In this document: piece by piece, positions 11,901 to 23,760 of the stretch
Layout of the letters: each line of letters opens with the position of its first letter
Numbering within the stretch: position 1 is the first letter of the stretch
Assembly (NCBI GenBank): GCA_004154925.1
Contig: QJNS01000219.1
Location: 62,001-126,000 of the forward strand
Source: Monosporascus cannonballus
Taxonomy: Eukaryota; Ascomycota; Sordariomycetes; Xylariales
DNA: 64,000 nucleotides
Direction of reading: 5' to 3'
Program-made: the position numbers and the translations under genes
The notes under the pieces: generated by a model
What the model was told of the DNA's origin: nothing
Seen by the model: the letters and a program-made list of their open reading frames with translations, nothing else
The model's database searches: none

Positions 11901-13340
11901 CAATTTTCGACATTATTATAAAAAGACATTTACGCATATAACAAATTACGATTATTCGGGCAATACCTTTTAACATATACCAGAAAATCTAATAATATAA
12001 CGACGGGTTCCCGGAAAACTAAAAAATAAATAAGGTATAAATTCTAGAAAAATACCAAAAAGATTTGGTACGAAAAATATACGAATATTAGTTATATAAA
12101 TATCCAGGAATCCATAAAACTTTAAAACGGCTTTAACGTATATATTCCTTTTTTAAAATAAAATTAACAGTATAAAACGTTATACGGTAATGCGATATTT
12201 ACGCCAGAACGAAACCATAACAATATAAGCTATACGGAAAATTACAATTATTACTAATCGTACAACGACTATAATATTTAATTATATTCGATTTTATTAT
12301 TAAATTTCCTATAGCAAGAGTTTTAATAACGGAAATATATTACGATTGCATTTTTATAATCGTTAACCGATTTACGAAATCTTTTTAGTTTTTATTATAT
12401 TACGAAAATATAAATGCCGAACAAATAATACATATTTTTTTCAGATATATTTTTAATATATATAGATTACTTATAAAATTTATTTCAAATAAAAGATCGA
12501 TATTTGCATTAAACTTTTAATAAAGCTTTATAATATAAATCAGCTTAAATCATAAATTATCTATCGTATTTAAACCTTAAATAAATAAATAAAAAAACGA
12601 ATAAACTAAATTTTAACAATTTATTTACGATATTATATTAATTATGAATAAAATAACAAAGTTAAAAGTTTACTAATTGCATAAATAATTTATAATATTG
12701 ATTAATATAAAACTATTAAAATAATATTAGCGAATGCAAATTTTGGTTTTATTCTAGAAATTTACAAAAGAATACGCGATAGCGGTCTAATTAATATTAA
12801 AGTAATGTTTATATCAAAATAATTAAAATAGCTGTATTAAGAAATAAGAATAGGACTAAAATTCGTACGAAATCAAATAAGCAAATATTATAACCAAAAA
12901 AGGTTAAAAGAATTAATTTTCGAAAAGGGGAAAATAGTTTTCCTCGTTACAAAAAATATTTAAACAAAACGACCTAATAAAAAATTCGATTTTAAATATA
13001 TCGGTCCATAAAAAATCGCTAAGAAAATCTTAAAAAACAATTATTAATTAGAAATTTTACCAAAAGTTAAATTTTATTTAATTTTTTATGTTTTTGTATT
13101 GGAATGAATAATAAATATAATTAAGGTACACATAATACAAAATAATGCGGAAGTAAAAAACCAATAAATATACAAAATAAAAACTTTTTTCGATATGTGA
13201 AAATAAAACAGATTTACTCAGTACCTGATTAAATGGAAAAAGTATCCGGATTTCGAAAACATTTGGAAACCTGCCAAAAATCTTATTAACGCTTAATATC
13301 TATTAAAAAACTTTTACCAGTAATAACGGAATTATCAAAA
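8990..13340 (+). pseudogene. pol: Element A gag 3' end and pol relic with chromodomain
   Basis: Resumes directly after B. In order: gag-pol linker (about 9200-9400); aspartyl protease at 10003-10270, MDYGILSGNYI with DSG now DYG, and YDMILRLP at its end; RT with YFDD catalytic Asp pair intact at 11114-11119 (FVVCYFDDIFIFS); RNase H KTDISDYALGAII near 11505-11545; integrase with IHKTLKRL and VNRFTK (Asp->Asn) at about 12060-12500; chromodomain at 13171-13322, where YLIKWKKYPDFENIWKPAK keeps its Trp residues. Multiple stops at Gln positions make it dead. Confidence 0.85.
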
Positions 13341-13804
13341 ATAATTACGTCCTAATTAATGTTTTTAAAAGATTAATCGATATTACTAATATTAAACCAG
13401 TTTATGGGACCAGCAGAAAAAACTAATACGGCCATGGAAGCCTCGGCGATGGTTTGCTCTTAACGTTTTTGTTCCTTTAGTTTCTCGAACGATTATTATT
13501 CCCGTTATATTATTTTTATTCTTTTTAAGCGAAAAAAATCTTTTTGTTTCCGAAAATGGATTAAATGCGCGATAACTTTATTTATTTTTTGTTAATGACG
13601 TTTTTGCAACTCCAAAAAACGTTCCTTTGTAAGAACCTTCTTTCGTTTTAGGCGTTAATTCTTGGCACGAATATTTTCCAAAAAAGAAAGAGGAACGCCG
13701 GTCCTATCGCAAAGATATTTACGTTTAACGTAAGCGTTATATTTTGAAACGTTTTTTATTATTTCGCATTTCCAGCCCTTGGAAAAATATAAAGAATACG
13801 GCAT
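13340..13804 (-). pseudogene. Element A antisense ORF relic: six-cysteine array plus coiled coil
   Basis: Opposite strand to pol, between the chromodomain and the 3' LTR. ATG at 13804. The N-terminus reads Y-x2-Y-x6-C-x8-Y-x2-Y-x6-C-D (ends VKRKYLCDRTGV), which restores to C-x2-C-x6-C-x8-C-x2-C-x6-C if Tyr are RIP-changed Cys. A long Lys/Glu/Arg/Leu-rich stretch follows (ERFLELQKRH, HFRKQKDFFRLKRIK, SFEKLKEQKR), fitting a coiled coil. The tail reads AEASMAVLVFSAGPINWF. Stops are TAA at expected Gln/Arg positions. It shares spacing and the TGV motif with D. The end is uncertain and may overlap the end of pol. Confidence 0.62.
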
Positions 13805-13929
13805 AATTTCAAAATTGAAATCGTCAAAAATAAAGAACAGATTTTGCCGACGAATAATAAAAAAAACCTGACGACAACTTTTAGGAATACGATTAAATAT
13901 CGTAATAAACCAATAATACTTACTAGAAA

Positions 13930-13966
13930 AAAAAATCTTGAAGGCAAGATTTAAGGAAAAAAATCG
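13930..13966 (+). other. Polypurine tract of element A
   Basis: A purine-rich stretch directly before the 3' LTR, containing ggcaagatttaaggaaaaaaa. Nearly the same block precedes the 3' LTR of D (ggcaagattttgagaaaaaa) and, on the minus strand, of B. This is the expected site of plus-strand DNA priming. Confidence 0.7.
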
Positions 13967-14347
13967 TATTATAACCTGATATACTCCGGCCTTAAGAAAC
14001 GGTTAATAAGGATAATACGGACCACCTTTCGAGTTACGTAATAAGCGTTTAGCAAAAATTTGCTAAGCACGACTAATTAGCATTAAATAATTACTTAACA
14101 AGAATTTACTAAGCATAATTAAGTAAAAATAAGCAATAATATTAAGGATTAATATATATATATAATTATTATTTCTATAATTTAAATAGCTTTAATTTGC
14201 AATATAATATCATTACCTAAGGCACTCTTAGTATTACGAAACGTAATACGATTATTGTGTCTATTGCTCAGATTCCCGCGATACTCATGCCAACATAAAC
14301 CCGTACGATTAAGGTTTGAAAGTTGGTTAAACCCCCTAGCCGTCACA
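13967..14347 (+). repeat. Element A 3' LTR (381 bp)
   Basis: Begins TATTATAACCTGAT (RIP form of TGTTACAACCTGAC) and ends GCCGTCACA. It is the same length as the 5' LTR. Its right end is better preserved than the 5' copy, mirroring the 5' LTR whose left end is better preserved. Confidence 0.9.
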
Positions 14348-14493
14348 CCTTATGGCTACGACGCAGCAACCATGGCCCGCACGGACAAAAGCAAAGCCAA
14401 ACGGGCTTCTCCCATATTAAATTACCCGTAAAAGGGCCATGGTAAAATGTTATATACGGTAATCGCGTTATTGCAACTATAAGGGCGTTCCGG
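14348..14493 (-). repeat. Small inverted-repeat element interrupted by element A
   Basis: The sequence right of A ends gcaactataagggcgttccgg (to 14493). The piece left of A starts ccggaacgccctta (640-653). Joined across A they form a ~155-bp unit with terminal inverted repeats CCGGAACGCCCTTAT. The interior is related, in inverted orientation, to 148-291 and 476-620. Its base composition is less AT-rich than its surroundings. A MITE-like element is the best description; no coding capacity. Confidence 0.55.
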
Positions 14494-14816
14494 TTAAAAA
14501 ATATACACTAATCCAAAATTACTAATTTTCTTTTAAAATATTTCCACCAATTTAACGCCGAATTAAGCATTATATATGCCGTTTAAAAGCTGTTTTAACG
14601 CTATACATAATATTAATTTTTGTTATTTTTCCATTATTTTTTGTTGTTACTTTATTTGTAAGTTTTTAAAATAACTTTTAAAAATTTATATAGAAACGTA
14701 CTAAAAGGAGCTAAAAATCACAACTTGCTATTAGGCCTTATTTTGGAAGATTTGTTATTTTTTGTAAGGTTTTCCAAATTTGGTTAACGTGGTACTAAAA
14801 GCTACTTAGCCACAGT

Positions 14817-14906
14817 TGCGCCGTAGGCGCAGCCGCAACCTCCAAAATAGAGTCTAATTCTAATAAGGCAACCCATTTTAGAGGTTGTGGCTGCGCCAGC
14901 GGCGCA
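14817..14906. repeat. GC-rich fold-back repeat
   Basis: Left arm 14817-14850 (tgcgccgtaggcgcagccgc...) and right arm 14874-14906 are inverted copies with only a few mismatches, around a ~23-bp loop. Each arm has its own small hairpin (gcgccgtaggcgc; gcgccagcggcgc). A tagccaca motif lies outside both ends in direct orientation. It is a fold-back MITE or strong secondary-structure element standing out from AT-rich surroundings. Confidence 0.7.
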
Positions 14907-15899
14907 GCAGTCGTAGCCACAATTATAACTTTTAATTAAGAATATTTATTAGGGATCTAATATATTAGCGAAATTGCTTTAAAAATAATACCTATAAAAA
15001 TTATAAAATCATTAAAATAAGGCCGAATAATAAGCGATAATTTTTTCGTCCCTTTTAATATATTTTTATATAATTTCGCAAAATCCTTTATTATTAACTT
15101 TAATAATAGATATTAATTACAAAACTCGTAATATTTTAACATATGTAATTTAATATAAAACTAAACTTTTGATTTTTTTATATAATAATAATTTAAATTA
15201 ATATAAAATAAAAATTATTATAATGACAAAATACTTTGAAATTTCCATTAATATATATTATAACTTTTTATCCTTTTTAAGCTAATATAATAATAAAATA
15301 TAAGGCTTAAATTTACCCGTAATAAATTCCGATATCCATTCTTCTTAATTAATTAAACATAGGCAATATATTCGAAAATTTGGGATAAATATTTTAAATT
15401 TTCGAATATTTAATTTTTTAAAATAAACTATTTATTTTTATTCAATACTTTTACGGGGTTTTTGCCGATATAATCATAATTAACCTATATATTAATATTA
15501 TATATACGGCCGATAGCCTTACGGAAACCTTATGTCGTTCATTTATTTGTCTTATATCAAATATTCTATTTAATAAATAAAGCTGTACTTTCCAGAAAAA
15601 ATAAATTAATATAATATATAATTTGGTTTTCAAAAGATATAGTATTTTTTCGTTATTAAAATATGTTTCGAAAAGTCCATACTTATTTAAATTATATGAT
15701 TAATTAACGTTACTGAAAAATAATACGTTTTTATATTAATAATCTTATATGTTATTTTTATTTTAATATTTACGGATACGAAAAAGTTTAATTTAAAAAT
15801 ATTCGATAATATAATTGCCGAACGGAATAACCATATTATTTTTAATCATAAATAAATATTAAATAATTAATTTCAAATTATTATATTAAATTTTGTTTT

Positions 15900-17560
15900 C
15901 CAATAATAATATGGTTTAATTATTATTAACGAAATATATTTATTATCTGAATTTAACAGATTCCGGCTTAAATATATTAATCTCGGTAATTTACATTTTA
16001 AATTTTGTATTTATATATATTAATTTACGTATATAATAATTATTAATAATATTACAGAAAAAAGAAATTACGAAATATTACGGTTTTTATTAAATAGGCA
16101 ACTTAATTAAATATACTTATAAAGCGGAAATCCGGCTGTTTAATATTAATTATACCGAAATCGGTATTATTTTTTCCTTATATCTAAATCTTAACGTTTA
16201 AACTAAAACTATTTAAATCTTTTTAATATTTAATATATTCGGATTATTAAATAATACCTTTTTATTTTAATTTAATAATTTACGTTTTATTATTAAGATG
16301 ATTATTTATATTAATAATAAGGCAAAAACTATAAATATCTGTAATTATTTAATTAGGACCATAATAAATAGGGAATATTTGTCGAAAATTATAAAAAAGT
16401 TATTAAGTTTTATATTCTGGAAATACTTTATAGAAATTAAATTCATATAAATAATAATTTAAAATAATTAAATAATTTTATCCCTGTTATTATATTTATT
16501 ATCGCTTTTAGATTAAATATAAATATCCCACATATTAAGCGAATAATATAATAAGATATGTCGTTAAACTTTTCGATTAAAGATTTATGATAATAATTTA
16601 ATTAAATACTTCATAATTATAAGGGATTAGATATAATTAAAAATAAATAAGCTATAATATTTGTACTTTATTAGGCGTTCAATAAATATAAAATTAAGTT
16701 ATTTATTTTTAGAAAAAGGATAAAATAACGAAGAAAAGTAGAGGCCCGGTAAGATAAAAACTATATTATTTAAAAAAACATAAAAGTTATAATAAAAAAC
16801 GATGTAATTGATTTAGATAATAAGGAAGAATATATGTAATTTATTACGAATAATCCTCATTATAACAAAATAATTATCGAATTTTAATTTTAGTTTTCGG
16901 TTAATTAAAATATTACCTTTAAACTTTTAAAATAAAATAATTCTAACTTGCGGTACTAAATAAAAATAACGCCTTAATAATACGCGATATTTAATGGCAA
17001 ATATATACGTAAAGCGTTTTTGGTATATTTAAAAAAACGAAATTGTTATGGTGGAAAAAAACTGTATTAATTTAATTCCGGCTTGATCTTATTATCATAT
17101 ATATACGTTTAATCTTTTCCATATATCCGAATTTTTAAATTCGAAAATATTTGCGTAAAAATAATTAGAAGCTAATTCGGTAAAAGCGGTTATTTAAGAA
17201 ATAATAAAGTTCTGGTATAAACGACGGGTATATAAATTGCTTTTTACGCAGTCGTTTCTATTTGGCAGTAAAAAGGCAAAATAAATATTTATTTTTATTA
17301 AATTTAAATAATCTTTATTTAATAAATTTCCAAATAGATTAAACGAATTAAAGGTTTATATTTAATTCAGAATATAATCGAATTAAATAAGGCGGTTCCT
17401 AATTTCGATAAATAATAATATTGGGATTTTTTTGAAAAACCGCTTATTTTTTACCTTATATATAATATACGAAAAAGTTGTACTTTCGATTTTATAAAAA
17501 GTATAAATAAAATTTTGCAAACGGAAAAATTCGCTTAATTAAAAATAATGGCGTTATATC
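15900..17560 (-). pseudogene. Unidentified minus-strand coding relic
   Basis: One minus-strand frame can be followed for some 550 codons, broken almost only by TAA/TAG and a few TGA, as expected when CAA/CAG/TGG are hit by RIP. Readable pieces include LLPNRNDCVKSNLYTRRLYQ (about 17220-17280), FEFKNSDIWKRLNVYI (about 17110-17160) and FAIKYRVLLRRYFYLVPQV (about 16935-16995). I recognise no domain. The other strand also has open stretches because of base composition, so the strand call rests on the length and kind of stops. Confidence 0.4.
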
Positions 17561-20500
17561 TTTATGCCGTAAACCGATTAATATAAGTTACGGATTATTA
17601 TTATATTACAAGTTTAACGAATATCGGAAAAAATTATAAAGCCGTTTTAAATAACGTCTTACCTTAATTAAAATATACTGTATACGGTTATTCGATTAAA
17701 ACTTGTAGTTAACGGTTTAATAATAATCCTAACAATATAAATACCAAACTGTCATATAATTTATACGTTTTTACGATTTAGAATTACAATTTCGGTTATA
17801 ATAATATCTGTACCTATACGCATAATTTACGATATATTGGGTAATTTTAATTAAAAATTTATTTTGTTCACTTTATTTATAATGTTAGCGCAAAACCTAT
17901 TGTTCTTAAATATTTTTAATTTTTTAGCCCCGTTTTTATTATCGTATTTATATTTGCATAATTCGTTTACTTTTATATTGTTATCGGAATCGCTAACATT
18001 GTTAAAGTATGGGAATTTATAACCCGATATTATAAATAATATATGGGAAAAAAATCGAAAAAATAATTCTTTATTAAAATTAAAAAATTACACGTTAGGA
18101 ATAAACGGTATTTTTTAAATAATAATATTAATAACAGATTAAAAATAATCACGATATTAAGTTAAAAAATAAAAAACGAATTCTGCCGGTCTTAATTAAG
18201 GTTAATAACAAAAAATGCGTTTAATTTCGGCATTATATTGTAATTATAAAAAGCAATACCTATAAATATTTATATAATATTAATTATAATAATTAATATA
18301 TTATTTCTTTATTAAATGTATTATTTTCATTAATTTTTAATTTATTAAGCTTTATACGGACTATTAATTCGTTTTCATTTGGATTAATTATATATTATAA
18401 TAAATATATAATAAGTTTTTAAGTAAGAAAATTAACAAAATTTTATATTATGCGATTCGAATTATAATTTATTATAATTTCTTAAATGTTATTTTCCGGT
18501 TTTTTTAAATTCGTTATATTAACTTTTAAAATATTTTTATCTTATTTAATTTTTAAGGTACCTTAATGTAAGTCAAATATCTGGAGTAAAAAATCAGTTA
18601 TATAAATAAATAAATAATATAAATAATTTTTCGCCACTATTTAAAAATATACTTTTTTATTATTAATATAAGTATTCTAATATCTGTTTTTTTCTATATA
18701 TTAATTCGAACTACTTAAAGTCTCGGATTTGTAATAAATCCGTATTAATTACGTTTTATAACCTTGTTTTCTTATAATTAAAATTAATATATATCGCTAT
18801 ACGATTTCAATTAATATTTTTCGAAACCGTCCGTATACCTTATTATTACTTTATTAATAATTTTAATAATTATTTCTTTTTCGAATTAAGGCTTTTTAAT
18901 TCCCTTAATAAAGGTCGACGACCGGATTTAACTTTTTTTTCTTTGCCGCGATTTCCTTTTATCGGTGTAATTAGGTCCCTGGCTAGTTCTAGGAATTTCT
19001 TTGTTTTTTTCTCGGCTGATTCTAGAAATTCCTTTATATCAAATCTTATATAGGTATAGTAAAAATTGGACATTTCGAGTAACCGCCGAAGTCTTTAGTA
19101 TTAATACCGAATATATGACGGTACTCAAAAATCTAATTTTTGTACAAAGTTATTTATATAGTAATTAACTGCATATAATTACGGATTTGTCTTTCGTTTA
19201 ATATAATAAAAATAATGTTTATATAATATATATTATAAAATATATTGCGATTTTATCTTCCTTTTAGTCGAGATTATAAGATTATTTTATTCCTAATATT
19301 ATTTATATTATATAAGTCGTTATAAATTATAAATTTCTAAAAATGGCTAATACTTTAAATTATACTGTTTTTTTAAAAGATATGTACCGGTTAAACCTAT
19401 AATATATATAATAATTATTTCGCAAATTTAAAGATTTATTATTTAATAATCTATAATATTCGTATGAATAATTTTATTATTATATTTTAATATAAACAAA
19501 TATTATATATTAGTTAATAAGCTTTGCAGGATTTAATAAACTTAGCTTTAAATATCGTTAAAATATATAAATACATTTTTTATTAATATTTTATAAATTA
19601 TAAATATATAATCGAAATCCCGAAATATGTATTTAAATATTATTCTAAGATTGGTATAAATAGAATATACGTTAATATATATATAATGATAAATCGCTTT
19701 CGTTTTTTAATATATAATAATAAAATCCACTTTGTAAAAACCATATGATACTAAGATTCTATCAAATAATTATTTGGCTTAAAAGAATTTATTTTATAGG
19801 TTAAAATAACGTTTAAAAAACGGTATATATAATAAAAAGTAAAATACGAAATCTAATGCTGTAATTAATATAATTCGTATCGAAAGTTAATTTAACGCCG
19901 TTATAATCTTTATATACGTTTTAATATTTTGCTAAATTGTTATATATTTTTTAAATACGATTACCGTATTTTGTTTTATTAAACGGCAATAATATTATTA
20001 TAATTATTATATTGTATTAAATATATATACATAAGTAATTGAAATTACACAATTTAATAATATTATAAGTTTATTAATATAAATTCGGCTTAATTAAAAT
20101 TAGAAATATAAATAAAAAATATAAAATATAATATATAAAATAAAATTTATATATTAAATAATTTTTAAATGTATAATTAAAATTAATTAAGAATATATAA
20201 AGATGCATAATATTTAAACAACATTTACGGCTAATTAATACGTTATAAATATATTTTAAAATAATATATATATTTAGCATTAAAGTATATATAAATTTCA
20301 GAATTATATGGTTATAAATATATAAACTGTAAGATTTATATAAGTTATTAAAGCTAAAGAAAAAAATAATGTTATTTTTTAATAATAAAATTAAATAAAG
20401 TTTATATTGTATTATAAATGTCTTAATATAATTTATAAAATTATTTCGATTAAATATATATTTAATATAATTATTAAACTTATTCGATATATAATTAATA

Positions 20501-20795
20501 TTATTTACTTAATTATATACTTTATAATTCTAAATACCTGTTATATTTTGATATATAAAAATCCGTTACTTACGATATAATAATTATTAATCAATTCTTT
20601 GGTGTTTAATATCCGACATCTATATTATAATGTATATTTTTATATATTTTACGATATTATAAAAGGTAAATAAATTCCTTGCCGATATAATAAAAACAAT
20701 TTCCGTTATAATTCCTGGAAATATATCCCGAAAAAATTTAAAAAGTTTTATTCGTCCGGCTAATGAAGTTAAATTCGCTAATAATATTTTCGGGA

Positions 20796-21002
20796 AATAA
20801 TTTGCCTCCGAAAAATAACTTTTTTCCGAAAAACAATCTGCTTTTAAAAAATAACCTTAAGAACGGATAATAAGATCTCGGACCAAAAAATAGCCGCAAT
20901 GGGTACTAAAATAAGAATAATCTGCCCCCGAAAAATAGCTTTAAAGACGGATAATAAGATTTTTAACCAAAAAAATAACCGGAACCAGTATTGGAATAAT
21001 TT
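20796..21002. repeat. Tandem duplication, ~84-bp unit
   Basis: The segment with aatctgc...aacggataataagatct...accaaaaaatagcc near 20835-20918 is repeated at 20919-21002, with a partial third copy upstream (aataatttgcctccg near 20797). 84 bp is a multiple of three, so it could be a repeated protein segment within the unidentified relic. Confidence 0.6.
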
Positions 21003-22289
21003 GTAATAAGGCAAAACCGATGATAATGTCTCGATTAAAGCATTTTCGCAGTAACTAAATAATATTTAACCATCTAAAGATATAAGATATTCTTTACAGA
21101 AAATATATATTATACGTAACCGATTCCAGATATTTAATATATATTATAAAATTATATTAATATGGCAGAAAGTTAAAAAACCATAAATATTTTATATTTT
21201 AATATTAATAAGAATATATATTAATTAAAAAAGTCTTACGATTATTAAATATTTATAAATTCGATAATATTATAAAAAACTTATATTACGAATAATACTT
21301 TTTATTACGGAAAAATATAGGATTTATATAACTATTAAATGTTAATAATATAACTTAAAATATTTTCCATAATAATAAATGGCAGAACAAAATTTACGTT
21401 ATAATAAATTATCTTAGCCTTATAAATTATTAAATTCCTAAATTAATTACGGATTATTAATTAATTACGGCTTTGATAATTTAATGAAAATATTATATAA
21501 ATTAGGTAAAAAATAAATAATATAAAAAAGGCTTCATAATTTTAGGGACAGGGCTGCTTAGTCGAAAAATATATATTATATAATTATTTTATAGATATTA
21601 TAAATTATACCATTATACGAATAATAAATATATAAATTGCGTATAAAAACGTAATAAAAAATGGTTATACGTAATGTTTTTTTAAATATTAAATATTATT
21701 ATATACTCCGAACAAAAATTTGTAAAAAAATTTGAACGCAAATATTACGCCTAAAACAAATAAGATTTTGGGACCCGAAAACGTAAAAAAAATTATTAAT
21801 ACATAGATTATAAGAACGCGCGAAAAACGGTAAAATAAAAAGAAGATATTTTAGAAAATATTTAAAAACATTAATTAATAAATTAAATATAAACGGGATA
21901 AATAAATTAATCCGAAATCTTGCGTTTTATTTAATGATAAATAATATAATATTTTTATATACTTTTATAAAAAATAAAATATTCGAATAGGATATAATTA
22001 TACAAAATTACGTAATTTACAAACTTAATTATTTGTATTAATTTCGTTAATAAATATACCGCGTAATATATCGTATAATATTATCTTTTTATTTGTAATT
22101 ATATTACCGAAAATAAATACATTACGTTAATATAAGGATTCAGTAATTACAATAATATATAAAATAATTCCGAAATTGATTAATTAAAATTATGTAAGTA
22201 ACAAAATTATATTAATATTAAAATTATAACATAAATATTATATTATTTATATAAGAATATATTATAAAAAAAAAAAAATAAAGAATTAT

Positions 22290-23760
22290 ATTAGTAATTA
22301 GTTTTCGTCGGATAAATCTTTATTTTGCTTATCCGAAGATAACTATAACAATAACGGACCGCCTTAATTAAGATTATTAATTAAATTATTAATAATTTGT
22401 ATTATGGGCTTATAATTATTTTCTTTATGCGGCATATTACGGTTATTTTAAGCCAAATTATCCTTAACAAATTCGGTATCAAAAATCTTTCGGATAATTA
22501 CGTTAAAATTATTTATAAGTTAATTTTCGTTTTTTATCATATTTAGCTAATTCAGCCTATATATATTATAAATAATAAATTTAGTATTGTTAAAATTAAT
22601 AAACTTAATTTCCATAATTTTACGGCTTACGGCCAAAATATTTTCGGATTTTTAGCTGTTCCCTTTAATTCGAAACGGATATTTTTTAATAAGCCAGAAA
22701 TTCCGAAGCAGAAAATAGGCGTATTCGAAAATTTCGTTATAAAAATCCTGAATAACGTAATACTTATTTCGTAAAAAAAATACAACGAATATAAAAGTTG
22801 CGTTATAAGGATATACAGTATTTAATTAAAAACGAATCTTAAAAAATAATATTAACGTTATATATACTATTTTTCGATTAAAGGAATTTATTAATTAATT
22901 ATAAATTCTAATATTTGCCTTTTCGATTAAATACTTTTTATATTTTTTTAGGATTATGTTAAAGTTAAATTTAATATTAAAATCAAATTAATAAGACGTT
23001 AATTTAATGTTATAAAATGTAATATTTAATTAAAATAAAATGTCTTTTTACCGTAATTAAATTAACTGGCCTTATAAAAATAAATAATAATATTAGTATT
23101 AGCCGTTTAACATACTTAACGTTACTATATTGTATAATATGCAAAAAATATAAATAAACCCGGGTTTGTTTAAAAAGAAACGGTAATAACTTTATATTTT
23201 TTTTAATTGGAACGGTAACGATCGATAATTACTTATTATTTTTAATAAGGTTAAAAAGGTTATCGCGTTATAAAATATCGGTTGTATTAAATATATTTCC
23301 AGCCTTATAATTATTTAATAAAAAAGCTTTACTCAGTACGTTTTAATTAAAACCGCGCTATTTAATAAATAATATAAATAAATTATATTTATAAGTTAAA
23401 AAATTAAATATTTACGAATTATCCGTTAAATTAATTATGTTATTAAATAATATATTATTAATAAATATTAATAAAAGATTTTTGCTAAAAAGATCCTTAT
23501 TTATTAACATATTTTAATCAAAATCTTATAATATTTTCTTTATTTATTTGCCGTAATAAAAATACTTAAAAATTATATTATACGTAATAGATTTAAATTC
23601 GGTAACGGTTAACTGGGAATATATATATTTTATAAATCCGGTAAATTCGGTTTTCGAAAAAAGGTTTTTGATCGAGGTATTCCGGAAAGCTTTATATATA
23701 TTAACCGTTTTTATTGTAAGTGGTAAATATAATTTACGTAATTCCTATAAAATTAATACG
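22290..23760 (-). pseudogene. Unidentified minus-strand coding relic, possible C-terminus
   Basis: Minus-strand frames here read as protein for long stretches. Near 23560-23760: IYKAFRNTSIKNLFSKTEF and FIKYIYSQLTVTEF. Near 22640-22760: FYNEIFEYAYFLLRNFWLI. An apparent acidic end, LSSDKQNKDLSDEN, is followed by a stop near 22300. Interruptions are mainly TAA/TAG. The stretch may belong to the same element as the relic at 15.9-17.6 kb. No family recognised. Confidence 0.35.

Larger units (their letters stand above)
654..14347 (+). mobile_element. Ty3/gypsy chromovirus element A (family 1), split by element B
   Basis: This is a complete but RIP-inactivated LTR retrotransposon. The two LTRs are both 381 bp (654-1034 and 13967-14347). 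The 5-bp target duplication CCTTA is intact at 649-653 and 14348-14352. Order on the plus strand: LTR, gag, then the inserted element B (2146-8989), then the rest of gag, protease, RT, RNase H, integrase with chromodomain, an antisense frame, a purine-rich tract and the 3' LTR. Without B the element is about 6.85 kb, normal for fungal gypsy elements. Confidence 0.93.

Noticed and set aside
20074..20280. 68-codon minus-strand open frame rich in Ile/Leu/Tyr/Asn
   Set aside because: Expected by chance in ~85% AT DNA; low-complexity translation.
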